A stretch of 46,022 nucleotides of DNA from Vicinamibacteria bacterium (GCA_025938035.1 JAICQE010000011.1:1-46022), one strand, 5' to 3'; shown: positions 8,736-17,885, numbered from the stretch's first letter. Numbers and translations: made by a program. The notes: generated by a model not told the origin, from the sequence alone.

Positions 8736-10355
8736 TCACCTGACCGTTCTCGGCGGGCAGTTCACTGCCCGCTCGAGAACCGGGTCGAATCCCGTGCGGA
8801 TATCCGCCGCCGTCGCGCGGACGACGATGTCCGGAGTCACCGCCTTGAAATCGCCGGGAGCGCCGCTCGCGCGGATCGACATCCCTGTCGCAATCTGCGC
8901 CACCAGCCCCGATCGCCGCAGCGGAAACCTGAAGGCGTTGCCGAATGAATTCGGCTGTCCTCCGGTTGATTCGCCGACGATTGTGGCGAGACCGAAGGCT
9001 TTGACCGCTTCCGCAAACTCGGCACCCGCCGAGTAGGTGTGCGGGCCGGTAAGCACGCAGACCGGACCGTCGAAGAACGGCTCGGCGCGCGCGTACGTGC
9101 GGACCGGCCGGTCGAGCGGCGGCGAAATCGAACCTTCAGCGCCGAGATAGTACTGACGTCCTTCAGCGATAAGCAGCGGCAGTCCCATCCATCGAAATGG
9201 AATCCGGATCATCGACTTGCCGGCATCCCGGATCTCCTTGCTGCGCTTGACTCGCCAGGACGCGAGCAGCCGGAACGGCTTCTCCGTCAGGTGACGGAAC
9301 AACTCAACCGCAATCGCGTCGTCCCCACCCCCGTTTTCGCGAACATCGATGATGAACACACGCGGCTTATCCACCGCCAGCTGACGGAACATTGCGTCAA
9401 CGGCCTTCTTGAAGCTCGAGCTCGTGCTGAGCAGATCGCCGCCTACCAGGCTGAAGAAGTCCATGTACCCAATGCCCGGCCGCATCATCCGGTAGTTGAA
9501 GAAGCCAGTCCTCACTTCCACCGGTTTCGCAGGCGCCGGCTGGGCAACTGCGCTCGCGGGAGGCGGGTTCGGCGTGGGCCGGGCCTCCCACAAGTAATTC
9601 ACCGGTTCTCCCTGAATCGTCACCTCACGATTGGCGCCGCCCGGCGCGGCAACGGTGACACGGTAGGGAGCCGTGATGCCGTGAAGCGCCAACTGCAGCC
9701 GGAAGCTGCGAGCGACGTGTGCGAGACGCCCGGCCTCGGTGTCGTGGCTCGTTTCGCGCGCCCACGTGGCAAGCAACGTGTCGGCGTCGTGACCGTTCAC
9801 GCGCAGCAGCCGGTCTCCCTGCTGGAGGCCCGGCACATAGTCCGGCCATCTCACGATCAGATGCTGCTGGTCATCCAGGCGCATCGCCGGCGAAAACATC
9901 CGGACAGACTGCGTCGCGGGCGGCGACGCCTTCGCGGCCTTCTGCCACTCCTGGCGAATGAGGTTCTCGCAGGACATGCCGCTGTGGCCGTCGTCCATCG
10001 CTGCCAGCAGCCTGCTCAGGCGCAGACACAACTCGATCCTGGTGATCGACTCTGGCATTGTGCCGGCCAGGCGCTTGCGCTCAGCATCGACTATGTCGCG
10101 CGACTGGAAGCGGTATGGGGCGGGATGGACGCGATCGATCAGGCGCGCGAGAGCGTCGAGATCCTCAATCGCTTCGGCGCGAGAGAACGCGGCGGTTGCC
10201 GACGCGCTGTGCTCCATCCCAAGGGTGGCAATCGGATCCTTGATGACGAGACTGCAGGCCGAAAGTGACAAGTAACAAGTGGCAAGTAACAAGTAAGTAG
10301 CAAGGTGCTGCTTGCCGGGCGCGACTTGGTACTTGCCAGTCACTTGTCGCTTCAC
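8736..10355 (-). CDS. S41 family peptidase, predicted lipoprotein
   Basis: Exported serine peptidase of the S41 (C-terminal processing/tricorn-like) type, 539 residues. Domains: helical N-terminal region with DDGHSGMSCE near residues 115-125, a PDZ-like stretch around PGLQQGDRLLRVNGHD, then the catalytic core ending GPHTYSAGAEFAEAV (Ser442 as nucleophile candidate) and GESTGGQPNSFGNAF. The chosen start is GTG 10355. The first 40 residues come from an AAGT/ACTT repeat array and form a hydrophobic stretch ending in the lipobox-like LSAC (Cys near residue 34). An alternative start at Met47 (MEHSASAT) would lose the signal. It lies 10 bases after the ankyrin gene and is probably the last gene of the operon. 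Confidence 0.85.
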   Translation of the reverse strand: MKRQVTGKYQVAPGKQHLATYLLLATCYLSLSACSLVIKDPIATLGMEHSASATAAFSRAEAIEDLDALARLIDRVHPAPYRFQSRDIVDAERKRLAGTMPESITRIELCLRLSRLLAAMDDGHSGMSCENLIRQEWQKAAKASPPATQSVRMFSPAMRLDDQQHLIVRWPDYVPGLQQGDRLLRVNGHDADTLLATWARETSHDTEAGRLAHVARSFRLQLALHGITAPYRVTVAAPGGANREVTIQGEPVNYLWEARPTPNPPPASAVAQPAPAKPVEVRTGFFNYRMMRPGIGYMDFFSLVGGDLLSTSSSFKKAVDAMFRQLAVDKPRVFIIDVRENGGGDDAIAVELFRHLTEKPFRLLASWRVKRSKEIRDAGKSMIRIPFRWMGLPLLIAEGRQYYLGAEGSISPPLDRPVRTYARAEPFFDGPVCVLTGPHTYSAGAEFAEAVKAFGLATIVGESTGGQPNSFGNAFRFPLRRSGLVAQIATGMSIRASGAPGDFKAVTPDIVVRATAADIRTGFDPVLERAVNCPPRTVR

Positions 10356-10373
10356 TTGTCACTTATTACTTGA
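10262..10373. repeat. Family C array of AAGT/ACTT words, inverted repeat
   Basis: On the minus strand, words such as AAGTGACAAGTGA fill the first half and words such as ACTTGTTACTTGCC the second, around a GC-rich centre (CGCGCCCGGC). The whole forms a large imperfect palindrome. It contains the ankyrin stop codon (TAA) and the S41 start codon, and encodes most of the S41 signal sequence. Confidence 0.75.
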
Positions 10374-11907
10374 CACCCGCAAGTTGACCGAGTTCCTTCA
10401 ACAACGCCGCGGTGCTCTCGAAGACCTGAGGCGCCGCCGCCGGTCCTCCGCGCCCGCCGCCTCGGCCGCCGCGGCCGGCGCCGCCGCCAGCGGCCGGCTG
10501 GACCCCCATCGCCACGTCGAGCGGCGTCCGGCCGGATGAATCTTTCGCATCCAGCGGTGCGCCGTGCTCGGCCAGGTATCGGACAACGCGATCGCCGCGG
10601 CCGATCGCCAGGTGCAGTGGCGTCTGTCCGTTGGCGTTGGCCGTGCTGATGTGGGCGCCGTGCTCGAGCAGCACAGCGATCGCGTCGATCGTCGTCTCCT
10701 CGGAGGGCACGGGCCGGCCGCCGCGCGCCGCAATGTTCATCAGTACCGTCGTGCCGTTCCGCAGGGCGAGGTTGGGATTGGCGCCGCGCCGCAGCAGCTC
10801 CCTCATCAACTCGAGGTCGGTGACCTTCGCCGCCCGCATCAATGGCGTCGCTCCCTCGCCGAGCTGCGGGTCGCCGGTGCTGTGCTGCCGCATCAGCAGC
10901 GGCGCGCGCAGCGTCAGGTTCGGGTTCGCGCCCTTCGCCAGGAGCAGCGAGATCACGTCCTGCGCGCTCAGGCGGCCGGTGGCCTTCTGCAGCGGCCGGT
11001 TGATCATCGGCTCCTGATGCTTCATGTCCACCGCGGCATAGAGCGGCGTCATCCCCGCCGCGTCCGCGAGGTTGAGGTCGGCGCCGCCTTCGACGAGCAC
11101 GGCGGCCACGTCGAAATGCGCGTTGATGATGGCGATATTCAGCGCTGTCGTACCGTCGGGATCAGTCGTGTTCAGCGGTGCGCGTGCATCAATCAGCGCT
11201 TTCGCACCCTGGCTGGCACCCTGGCGGGCGGCGAACATCAGCGCCGTCAGCCCGCCGCGCGGAAGTGCGGTCGTCACCATCGTGGCGAGATCGACTTTGA
11301 CTTTCGGAAACTCCGGAATCGTGGAGCGGACGTCGAGCTGAGCTCCACGGCTGGCCAGGAGCCGCACCATCTCACCGTGGTTCTCTCCCGCCGCCCACAT
11401 CACCGCGGTTTCACCCTGCCAGGGCTCGCGGGCGTTCGGGTCGGCACCGCGATCGAGCAGCAGCGTCGCGGCGTCCGTGCGGCCCGTCCGCGCCGCCGCC
11501 ATCAGGACCGTTTCACCGTCGCCGACGCGGCCCTTGGCGTCCGCGCCGGCATCGAGCAGTGCGCTGATCACAGCCGCGGATCCGTTGACCGCCGCCAGCG
11601 CAAGCGGCGTGATGCCGTAGCGATCCGCGTCGTTCACCCGGGCGCCGGCCCCGAGCAGCAGTCGGACGATGGACGCATGGTCACCGCGCGCGGCCCAATA
11701 CAAAGCAGTCGTGCCGTCGGGGTTTGTGGCGTTGACTGGACTCGTAGTGTCCGCCTTCAGGCGGACCTGCTGGATTAACTGCCGTACGGCCGCTTCGTCG
11801 CCACGTTTGGCCGCGGCGATGAGCGGTGAGTCGGTGGCTCCGCTGAGAGCTGCAGTCAGCGCAGCAATGCAGAATGCAGAATTCAGAACGCAGAATTTCC
11901 GGTTCAC
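10366..11907 (-). CDS. Exported ankyrin-repeat protein
   Basis: Ankyrin-repeat protein of 513 residues, expected to bind other proteins. Start GTG 11907 overlaps the DUF1552 stop as GTGA, pointing to translational coupling. The signal peptide MNRKFCVLNSAFCIAALTAA is largely encoded by a TTCTG-type repeat (family D). About ten ankyrin repeats follow, for example TALYWAARGDHASIVRLLL, TPLALAAVNG, TALMFAARQG and TPLHLAIGRGD. A family B palindrome inserts VRLKADTTS near residue 50, between the first helix pair and TNPDG. The C-terminus has a Gly/Arg-rich linker (GRGGRGGGRGG) and a short helix. The partner DUF1552 and DUF1592 genes suggest a periplasmic complex, but this is inference. Confidence 0.9.
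   Translation of the reverse strand: MNRKFCVLNSAFCIAALTAALSGATDSPLIAAAKRGDEAAVRQLIQQVRLKADTTSPVNATNPDGTTALYWAARGDHASIVRLLLGAGARVNDADRYGITPLALAAVNGSAAVISALLDAGADAKGRVGDGETVLMAAARTGRTDAATLLLDRGADPNAREPWQGETAVMWAAGENHGEMVRLLASRGAQLDVRSTIPEFPKVKVDLATMVTTALPRGGLTALMFAARQGASQGAKALIDARAPLNTTDPDGTTALNIAIINAHFDVAAVLVEGGADLNLADAAGMTPLYAAVDMKHQEPMINRPLQKATGRLSAQDVISLLLAKGANPNLTLRAPLLMRQHSTGDPQLGEGATPLMRAAKVTDLELMRELLRRGANPNLALRNGTTVLMNIAARGGRPVPSEETTIDAIAVLLEHGAHISTANANGQTPLHLAIGRGDRVVRYLAEHGAPLDAKDSSGRTPLDVAMGVQPAAGGGAGRGGRGGGRGGPAAAPQVFESTAALLKELGQLAGVK
11744..11767 (+). repeat. Family B palindrome, copy B2, inside the ankyrin gene
   Basis: GTAGT then GTCCGCCTTCAGGCGGAC. Read on the gene strand it encodes VRLKADTT, an interruption between the first ankyrin helices and the next repeat. 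Confidence 0.8.
11864..11898 (-). repeat. Family D low-complexity TTCTG repeat
   Basis: On the minus strand AATTCTGCGTTCTG is followed by AATTCTGCATTCTGCATT. The array encodes residues 4-14 of the ankyrin protein (FCVLNSAFCI), the hydrophobic core of its signal peptide. Confidence 0.65.
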
Positions 11908-13226
11908 AGATCCAGCGTGCCTCGGCTGACGCCGAAGCGCTCCTGCTCCACTCCGTTGAGCTGCGCGAGCGTGAGGAGCATGTTCGCCATCGGCGTGCCG
12001 TCGGGAGCCACGAGGTGGCGATTGCCTTTGACCCGGCCGCCCGCCTTGCCGAGGAGCACGTGCGGCAGCGGTCCGCCGGTGTGTCCGTTGCCGTCGCTCA
12101 TGCCGCTGCCATAGACGATCAACGAATGATCGAGCAGCGAACCGTCGCCCTCGCGCGTGGCCCTGAGACGCTCGATGAACCTCGCAAAGAGGCCGACGTG
12201 ATGCGCGTTCAGCTTCGCGTGGGCGGCAATAGCCCCGGGCCGGTTGCCGTGATGCGAGATCGTGTGATGCGGTTCGGTCACGCCGATTTCGGGGTACGTC
12301 CGCTGGCTGACTTCGCGCGCCATCATGAACGTAAACACCCGCGTCAGGTCCGCCTGCCAGGCGAGCGCCAGCAGGTCGAACATCAGCCCGACGTGCTCCT
12401 CGTACGACTCCGGCACCCCGACGGGCGCTTCCGGCACCTCGGGGGTATTGTGCGCCCGCTCCTCCGCACGCTGGATGCGGCGCTCGATCTCCCGCACGTA
12501 TCCCAGGTACTCACCGAGCCGCGCCTTGTCGGCCGCCCCAAGACCGCGTTCGAGCTGCCGCAGATCGCCGGCCACGAAGTCGAGCAGGCTGCGATCGGTC
12601 TCCCGTCGCGCCGCACGATCCGCCGCCGTCCGCCCGCTGCCAAACAAGCGGTCGAAGACGACGCGCGGATTGATTTCCATCGGCAGCGGCGTTGTCGGTG
12701 TCTGCCAGTTCAGCGTGTTGATGTAGGCGCAGCTGTAGCCTGGATCACACGCGCCGACCAGACCCGTGAAATCCTCGGTGGCCAGCTCGAGTGTCGGGAA
12801 CGTCGTGTCCTGGCCGATCCGGCGGGCGATCACCTGATCGATCGACTCGCCGTTGCGGAAATCGGGACCATCGGTCCGCTTGGCCGCGACGCCGGTGAGC
12901 CAGGCCGACGCCGAACACGCGTGATTGTCCACGGCCGCCGCGCGGGTCAGGTTGCTGACGACGATCAGATCGCTGCGGAACGGTTCGAGCGGCTGGAGGA
13001 TCGGCGTGAACTCGAACGCGGCCCCCGCGGCCGCCGGCGTCCACTGGTTCATGATGACGCCGTGCGGAATGTAGACGAAGCCAAGACGGCGCGGCGCAGC
13101 CGCCGCGGCGCGCTGCCTCGCCATCAACGGCGGCGTCATCGCCTCGAGCCAGGGCAAGGCCAGCGCCGCCCCGGCTCCGCGCAGGAACGTCCGCCGATGC
13201 ATCCGTCGCCTCAGAACAAACGTCAC
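11904..13226 (-). CDS. DUF1552 domain protein, Tat-type signal
   Basis: DUF1552 family protein of 440 residues, function not established; the family is usually encoded next to DUF1592/DUF1588 haem proteins, as here. GTG 13226 overlaps the upstream stop as GTGA; ATG 13202 (MHRRTFLRGAGAAL) is the better start for export because it leaves a twin-arginine-like signal RRTFLRGAGAALALPWLE. Recognisable segments are RRLGFVYIPHGVIMNQWTP near the start of the mature part, VVSNLTRAAA, and the C-terminal SLIVYGSGMSDGNGHTGG and LPHVLLGKAGGRVKGNRH, which resemble a sulfatase/alkaline phosphatase-like fold. The gene overlaps the ankyrin gene by 4 bases. Confidence 0.92.
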   Translation of the reverse strand: MTFVLRRRMHRRTFLRGAGAALALPWLEAMTPPLMARQRAAAAAPRRLGFVYIPHGVIMNQWTPAAAGAAFEFTPILQPLEPFRSDLIVVSNLTRAAAVDNHACSASAWLTGVAAKRTDGPDFRNGESIDQVIARRIGQDTTFPTLELATEDFTGLVGACDPGYSCAYINTLNWQTPTTPLPMEINPRVVFDRLFGSGRTAADRAARRETDRSLLDFVAGDLRQLERGLGAADKARLGEYLGYVREIERRIQRAEERAHNTPEVPEAPVGVPESYEEHVGLMFDLLALAWQADLTRVFTFMMAREVSQRTYPEIGVTEPHHTISHHGNRPGAIAAHAKLNAHHVGLFARFIERLRATREGDGSLLDHSLIVYGSGMSDGNGHTGGPLPHVLLGKAGGRVKGNRHLVAPDGTPMANMLLTLAQLNGVEQERFGVSRGTLDL

Positions 13227-15730
13227 GACTCTCCCGTGCTGCGCATTTGAAACGGCACGCTGCGCACGATCGCCAGCACCAGCGGCGCAAACCGGTAATT
13301 GTCCCGCTCGGCCGCCCGCAGAATCTGCCGAACCGCCGGCATGTCGTAGTGCTCCACACCCCGCCCGAGTGCGTAGGTCAGCAGCTTCTCGGTGAAGGTG
13401 CCCGCCAGCACGGCCGGACGCGCCATCAAAGCGTCGCGCAGAGCGACCGCTCCGTCAACGCGTGTTCCATCACCCAGTTGCCCGGACGCGTCGATGGGCA
13501 CGCCGGCTTCCTGGGCGCGCCATTTCCCGACCGCGTCGAAGTTTTCGAGCGCCAGCCCGAGCGGATCCATCACGCGGTGGCAGCCGGCGCAGGCCGGGCT
13601 CGCGCGATGCCGCTCCATCCGCGCCCGCACCGTCTGTGGGGCGCGTGGATCGCTCTCCGGGAATGCCGGAACCTCGGCGGGCGGCGGCGGGGGCGGCGTG
13701 CCGAGCAGGTTCTCGAGGATCCACTTGCCGCGGACCACAGGGGACGTCCGGTCGGCGTGCGAGGTGACGAGCAGAATTCCACCCTTGCCGAGCAGCCCTT
13801 GCCTCGCGTTCTCCGCGACCGTGACGCGGCGAAAACGCGCGCCGTAGACGTGACTCATTCCGTAGTGCCGCGCCAGCCGCTCATTGACGAACGTGTGATC
13901 GGCCGTCATCAGGTCGAGCACACTGCGGTTCTCGTCCAGGATGCTGCCCACGAACAACTCGAGCTCTCTTTCGAACGACTGACGCAGGTTGTCGTCGAAG
14001 TCCGGGAACAGATTCTTGTCGGGAGTCGTACTCCGCAGGTTGCGGAAGTGCAGCCACTGGGCGGCGAAGTTGGCGACGAGCGCCCGCGATCGCGAATCCG
14101 CGAGCATCCGTCGAACCTGCTGCTCCAGCACCGCAGGCTGACGGAGCCGTCCGCTCGCGGCCACGTTCAGCAGCTCGTCGTCCGGAATGCTGCTCCAGAG
14201 GAAGAACGACAGCCGCGAGGCGAGCTCGCTGTCGCTGACGCGGTACGTCTGACCGTCGGCCACGGCTGGTGGATCCTGCTCGGCGCGGAAGACGAACTTC
14301 GGGCTGACGAGCACCGCCCGCAGTGCCAGCTCGATGCCTCGCTCGAATCCGGAATCGCTCCTGCCCTGTTCGTAGAACACCATCAACGGCGCAATATCGG
14401 CGGCCGTGACTTCGCGCCGGTACGCCCGCCGGGCTAGGGTTCGGACGATTCTCTCGGCGCAGGAGCGTTCCTCCGCGTCGTGGTCGCGTCCGCCTTCAGG
14501 CGGACCCGCCGACGGGCGACAGATGAACACCCGCCTTCGGCTGGACGTGTCCGACGCACCTGCCGCCGCAAACGGCCCCGTCACCGTCATGCTCTCGACG
14601 TGCGGCAACCCCAGATGATCCGTCGCGATCAGCGTCGTCCGCAGGAACGGCTGGAGCCGCGAGCCGCCGTACGCCGGTGGGCGGCGCAGGAACGCCGCAC
14701 CAACCGCGCGCTGCCCCGCCTTCGCACGCACGCGAACCTGCAGCTTTCGGTCGTGCGCGGTGACGACGTCGGTGGCATTCAGCGACGACTGGACGTATTC
14801 CTCCGGGCCGCCAACCGGAGCGAGCAGCACGCGCGCGCCGTCGAGCGTGATCTCGAGCTGGTGCTCGTACTCCAGCCCTCGTACCGAGCCGAGGTTGGTC
14901 TGCAGCAGCCGGACCTTGATCACGTATTCGCCGTCGAGGGGGAAGGTGTGCGTGGCCATCAGGCCGCCGCGCGTCCCGGGCGAGAGGTCCTCGTTCTGCT
15001 CTACCTGCGACGCGTCACCACGGATCCGATACGTCTCCGATCCGGCCATGATGCGGGGGCTGCCGACCGCCAGCTCGCTGATGTACGCCGCGGCGGACAG
15101 GTAGCGTTCCAGCAGCGCCGGCGACACGCCAAGCAGGCTGGCGTTGTTATCGAAGCCATCCGCTGAATCGTCCGGCGGCAGCAATGTGGCCGTATCCACC
15201 TCGAGCGCAAGCAGGTCGCGGATCGCGTTCGCGTATTCGCTGCGGTTGAGCCGGTGAAGGGCGTGACGTCCGGGGTTCGGCCGTGCCGCAGCCGCCCGGT
15301 CCAATGCTGTCTCGAGATGCGAAGCAAGCCCTTCGGAGGTCACCGCATCCGGCCGCGGCATTCCTGGTGGCGGCATCGAGCCGGTGCGCAGCCGGCGCAC
15401 CACCTTCTCCCACATCTCCGCCTGTTCGGGAATCCGCGTGAGGTCGGGCGCATCGAGTACGACACCGGTGGCGGTGGCCTCGGACTTTGCCTGTGAGCTG
15501 TGACAGTTCCCGCAGTACTGACGGATGGTTTGTTCGCTCGTGAAGCGAATAGGCTCGCTTTGAGTCTTTTCACGGTCGATCGTGGGGCGAGCCCCGCCGA
15601 AGCCTCGCGAAGGCGGGTTAGGCTCGCCTTGCGGATGCCAGCGACGCGCGGCGGCTTCCGGCATGCTCGCGACCGCCAGCGCCCAGACAGCGCAGACCGC
15701 GAGGGCTCCGCGAGCAGCAGTCGACACCAC
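13223..15730 (-). CDS. DUF1592/DUF1588/DUF1585 di-haem cytochrome c-like exported protein
   Basis: Large exported protein of 835 residues. Domains in order: signal peptide, cytochrome c haem motif CGNCH (residues 73-77) with MPPPGMPRP as a possible axial Met region, DUF1587 (LHRLNRSEYANAIRDLLAL), DUF1595, DUF1592 (LASRLSFFLWSSIPDDELL), DUF1588 with a second haem motif CAGCH (RASPACAGCHRVMDPLG), and DUF1585 at the end. The start is GTG 15730, two bases after the S9A stop. Repeats interrupt the gene twice: a partial family A copy just after the signal peptide (GEPNPPSRGFGGARPTI) and a family B copy (SAGPPEGG). The DUF1592-DUF1552 pair is a known conserved arrangement; its substrate is unknown. 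Confidence 0.92.
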   Translation of the reverse strand: MVSTAARGALAVCAVWALAVASMPEAAARRWHPQGEPNPPSRGFGGARPTIDREKTQSEPIRFTSEQTIRQYCGNCHSSQAKSEATATGVVLDAPDLTRIPEQAEMWEKVVRRLRTGSMPPPGMPRPDAVTSEGLASHLETALDRAAAARPNPGRHALHRLNRSEYANAIRDLLALEVDTATLLPPDDSADGFDNNASLLGVSPALLERYLSAAAYISELAVGSPRIMAGSETYRIRGDASQVEQNEDLSPGTRGGLMATHTFPLDGEYVIKVRLLQTNLGSVRGLEYEHQLEITLDGARVLLAPVGGPEEYVQSSLNATDVVTAHDRKLQVRVRAKAGQRAVGAAFLRRPPAYGGSRLQPFLRTTLIATDHLGLPHVESMTVTGPFAAAGASDTSSRRRVFICRPSAGPPEGGRDHDAEERSCAERIVRTLARRAYRREVTAADIAPLMVFYEQGRSDSGFERGIELALRAVLVSPKFVFRAEQDPPAVADGQTYRVSDSELASRLSFFLWSSIPDDELLNVAASGRLRQPAVLEQQVRRMLADSRSRALVANFAAQWLHFRNLRSTTPDKNLFPDFDDNLRQSFERELELFVGSILDENRSVLDLMTADHTFVNERLARHYGMSHVYGARFRRVTVAENARQGLLGKGGILLVTSHADRTSPVVRGKWILENLLGTPPPPPPAEVPAFPESDPRAPQTVRARMERHRASPACAGCHRVMDPLGLALENFDAVGKWRAQEAGVPIDASGQLGDGTRVDGAVALRDALMARPAVLAGTFTEKLLTYALGRGVEHYDMPAVRQILRAAERDNYRFAPLVLAIVRSVPFQMRSTGES
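14485..14506 (+). repeat. Family B palindrome, copy B3, inside the DUF1592 gene
   Basis: GTCCGCCTTCAGGCGGAC; read on the gene strand it gives AGPPEGGR. The neighbouring 14530-14555 (CCGCCTTCGGCTGGAC and GTGTCCGAC) may be a decayed extension of the same insert. Confidence 0.7.
15578..15635 (-). repeat. Partial family A repeat, copy A3, inside the DUF1592 gene
   Basis: Begins GATCGTGGGGCGAGCC like the other copies and holds hairpin 1 (GGCGAGCC/GGCTCGCC) with an inner CCGCC/GGCGG stem. Hairpin 2 and the right outer arm are absent. It encodes the stretch just after the signal peptide cleavage region, where an insert would be tolerated. Confidence 0.7.
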
Positions 15731-15732
15731 GT

Positions 15733-17844
15733 TCAGTCCATCAGCCGCTGCTGAAGGTAGGTGAACTCGAGCGCGGAACGCATCGCACGCTCGTTCAGAT
15801 TGGCGGCTGCCGCGTGCCCGCCGTCGATGTTCTCGTAATACAGGAAGTCGTACCCGTATTCCTTCAGGCGTGCGCCCGCCTTCCGCGCGTGGGCGGGATG
15901 GACCCGGTCGTCCTTGGTTGAGGTCTCGATCAGGACCTTCGGGTACTTCTGGCCGGGCTTCAGGTTCTGATACGGCGAGTACGACATCAGCATGGCGCGT
16001 TCCGCCGGAATCTTCGGATCCCCGTATTCACCGATCCATGACGCGCCCGCGCCGATATGGTCGTATCCGATCATGTCGAACAGCGGCACCTGAATGACGA
16101 TGGCGTTGTACAGCTCCGGCCGCTTCGTCAACGCGACGCCCATGAGCAGGCCGCCGTTCGAGCCGCCCATGATGCCGAGCCGCCGCGGACTGGTGATCTT
16201 CCGGCGAATCACGTCCTCGGAGACGGCAAAAAAGTCGTCGTAGACCCGCATGCGATTGAGCTTCAGCCCCGCGTTGTGCCACCGCGGTCCGAACTCGCCG
16301 CCGCCGCGGATGTTCGCCACCACGTACACGCCGCCCTTCTCCAGCCAGAGCTTGCCGACCGTCCCCGAGTAGGAGGGCGTCTGGCTTACCTGGAAACCGC
16401 CGTACGCGTAGAGCAGCGTTGGCGCGTTTCCATCCGGCTTCAGATCCTTCCGCCGCACCACGAAGTACGGGATTCGGGTGCCGTCCTTCGAAAGCGCCCA
16501 GAACTGCTCGACGAGATGCGGCGAGGCGTCGAAGCGTGCCGGCAGGCTGCGCACCTGCTGCGGCGCGCCACCGCCCGCGTCGCCGATCCATTGACTGGTC
16601 GGCGTCAGATAGCTGGTGACGCTCAATACGAGCCGGTTGTCGCTGTCGGCGGCCGAGGAAATGCCGATCGATGAATCGCGCGGCAGCGCCAGTCTCGTGG
16701 ACGTCCACTTCCCTGCCGTTCGCGCGAAGCTCAGGACCTGCCCCTTCACGTTCTCGTACAGCGCGACGACCAGACGATCCCGTGTCGTGGCCACCTGCTC
16801 GATCGACTGGCTGGAGGTGGGGCGGAGCACGAGCGATCCGCGCAGCTTCGCCGGCGACGCCTTCACCGCGGCGAGGTCGAAGTCGATGAGGTCGCCCTCC
16901 TTGAAGCCCGCGGCCGTCCAATCCTGCTCGAGGCTCACGACGAGCCGGCCGGAGACATATCCTTGAATCGTCGACTTCGTCGGCAGATCGAGCTTCGCCA
17001 CGCGGGCACTTTCGAAGTGTCCGCCGTCAGGCGGACCTGGGGTGACCAGGTGGTAGGCCGAATTGAAGAAATCGACCGACTGGACGATGACCACGCCGGC
17101 CACGCGGCCATCCGGCTCGCGCAGCACCGTGGCCGCGGACGCAACGTCTTTCACAGCCCCGCGGAAGATTTCTTTCGCCGCGGCAAGCGGCTGGCCGCGC
17201 TTCACGACCTTGACGACGTACGGATATCCCGACTCGGTGAGCTGACCCTGTTCCCATTCGTGCGACACGATCAGCGTGTCCCGGTCCACCCAGCTGTAGC
17301 TGCTCTTCGCCTCGGGAATGCGGAAACCGCGTTCGTCGAACATGCCGGTCTGCGTGTCGAACTCGCGCACCGTCGCGGCATCCTTGCCGCCGTCGGAGAG
17401 CTCGACGAGGCAGTAGCGATCCGCGGGCGGGAGACAGCTCGGCGCGTGCCAGACCCAGTTGGCTTTTTCGTTCTTCGCCAGCGCGTCCAGATCGAGGATC
17501 GTCCGCCACTGCGGCGTTCCCGACCGGTAGCTCTCGACCGTCGTGGTGCGCCAGATGCCGCGGACGTGCTGCGCGTCCTGCCAGAAATCGCGCAGCGTAC
17601 CGTCGCCGGCAAACGACACCGCGGGAATGCGATCGCTCGCCGTCAGAATCTTCACGGCATCGTCGTAGATGCCTTTGAAGCGCGGGTCGTTCTGCAGCTG
17701 CGGCAGGGAGCGGGCGTTTTCAGCCTTGGCCCACTCCAGCGCCTTGGCGCCTTCGATCTCCTCCATCCAGACGTACGGGTCGTCATCGTTCGCCGCGAGC
17801 AGCGTGGATGCGCAGAGAATGCCGACGAGAACGCGCAGCTTCAT
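15733..17844 (-). CDS. Prolyl oligopeptidase family serine peptidase (S9A-like), exported
   Basis: Serine peptidase of the prolyl oligopeptidase family, 703 residues, predicted to cleave short peptides in the periplasm. ATG 17844 (MKLRVLVGILCASTLLAAN) gives a signal peptide, with GGGACGGAGCC as ribosome binding site. The N-terminal part (DPYVWMEEIEGAKALEWAKAEN) is typical of S9A. Seven-blade beta-propeller strands follow. The C-terminal alpha/beta hydrolase has GGSNGGLLMG (Ser562), the KDDRVHP segment (Asp near 646) and DGGHAAA (His677). A family B palindrome inserts PGPPDGGHF in the propeller region. The gene is 25 bases after the MBL gene and 2 bases before the DUF1592 gene, so it is in the same operon. 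Confidence 0.93.
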   Translation of the reverse strand: MKLRVLVGILCASTLLAANDDDPYVWMEEIEGAKALEWAKAENARSLPQLQNDPRFKGIYDDAVKILTASDRIPAVSFAGDGTLRDFWQDAQHVRGIWRTTTVESYRSGTPQWRTILDLDALAKNEKANWVWHAPSCLPPADRYCLVELSDGGKDAATVREFDTQTGMFDERGFRIPEAKSSYSWVDRDTLIVSHEWEQGQLTESGYPYVVKVVKRGQPLAAAKEIFRGAVKDVASAATVLREPDGRVAGVVIVQSVDFFNSAYHLVTPGPPDGGHFESARVAKLDLPTKSTIQGYVSGRLVVSLEQDWTAAGFKEGDLIDFDLAAVKASPAKLRGSLVLRPTSSQSIEQVATTRDRLVVALYENVKGQVLSFARTAGKWTSTRLALPRDSSIGISSAADSDNRLVLSVTSYLTPTSQWIGDAGGGAPQQVRSLPARFDASPHLVEQFWALSKDGTRIPYFVVRRKDLKPDGNAPTLLYAYGGFQVSQTPSYSGTVGKLWLEKGGVYVVANIRGGGEFGPRWHNAGLKLNRMRVYDDFFAVSEDVIRRKITSPRRLGIMGGSNGGLLMGVALTKRPELYNAIVIQVPLFDMIGYDHIGAGASWIGEYGDPKIPAERAMLMSYSPYQNLKPGQKYPKVLIETSTKDDRVHPAHARKAGARLKEYGYDFLYYENIDGGHAAAANLNERAMRSALEFTYLQQRLMD
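17017..17037 (+). repeat. Family B palindrome, copy B4, inside the S9A gene
   Basis: GTGTCCGCCGTCAGGCGGACC, a variant of the core with one loop change, is read on the gene strand as GPPDGGH. Confidence 0.7.
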
Positions 17845-17857
17845 GGCTCCGTCCCTC

Positions 17858-17885
17858 TCACTTGTTACTTCACTTCTGACTTGCC
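17858..17885 (-). repeat. Family C short AAGT array between MBL and S9A genes
   Basis: On the minus strand GGCAAGTCAGAAGTGAAG is followed by TAACAAGTGAGAGG. It holds the TGA stop codon of the MBL gene, as the larger copy at 10262-10373 holds the ankyrin stop. Confidence 0.6.

Noticed and set aside
10262..10373. A CRISPR-like array
   Set aside because: The words are 4-14 bases long, irregularly spaced and partly inverted, with no constant repeat or spacer length.
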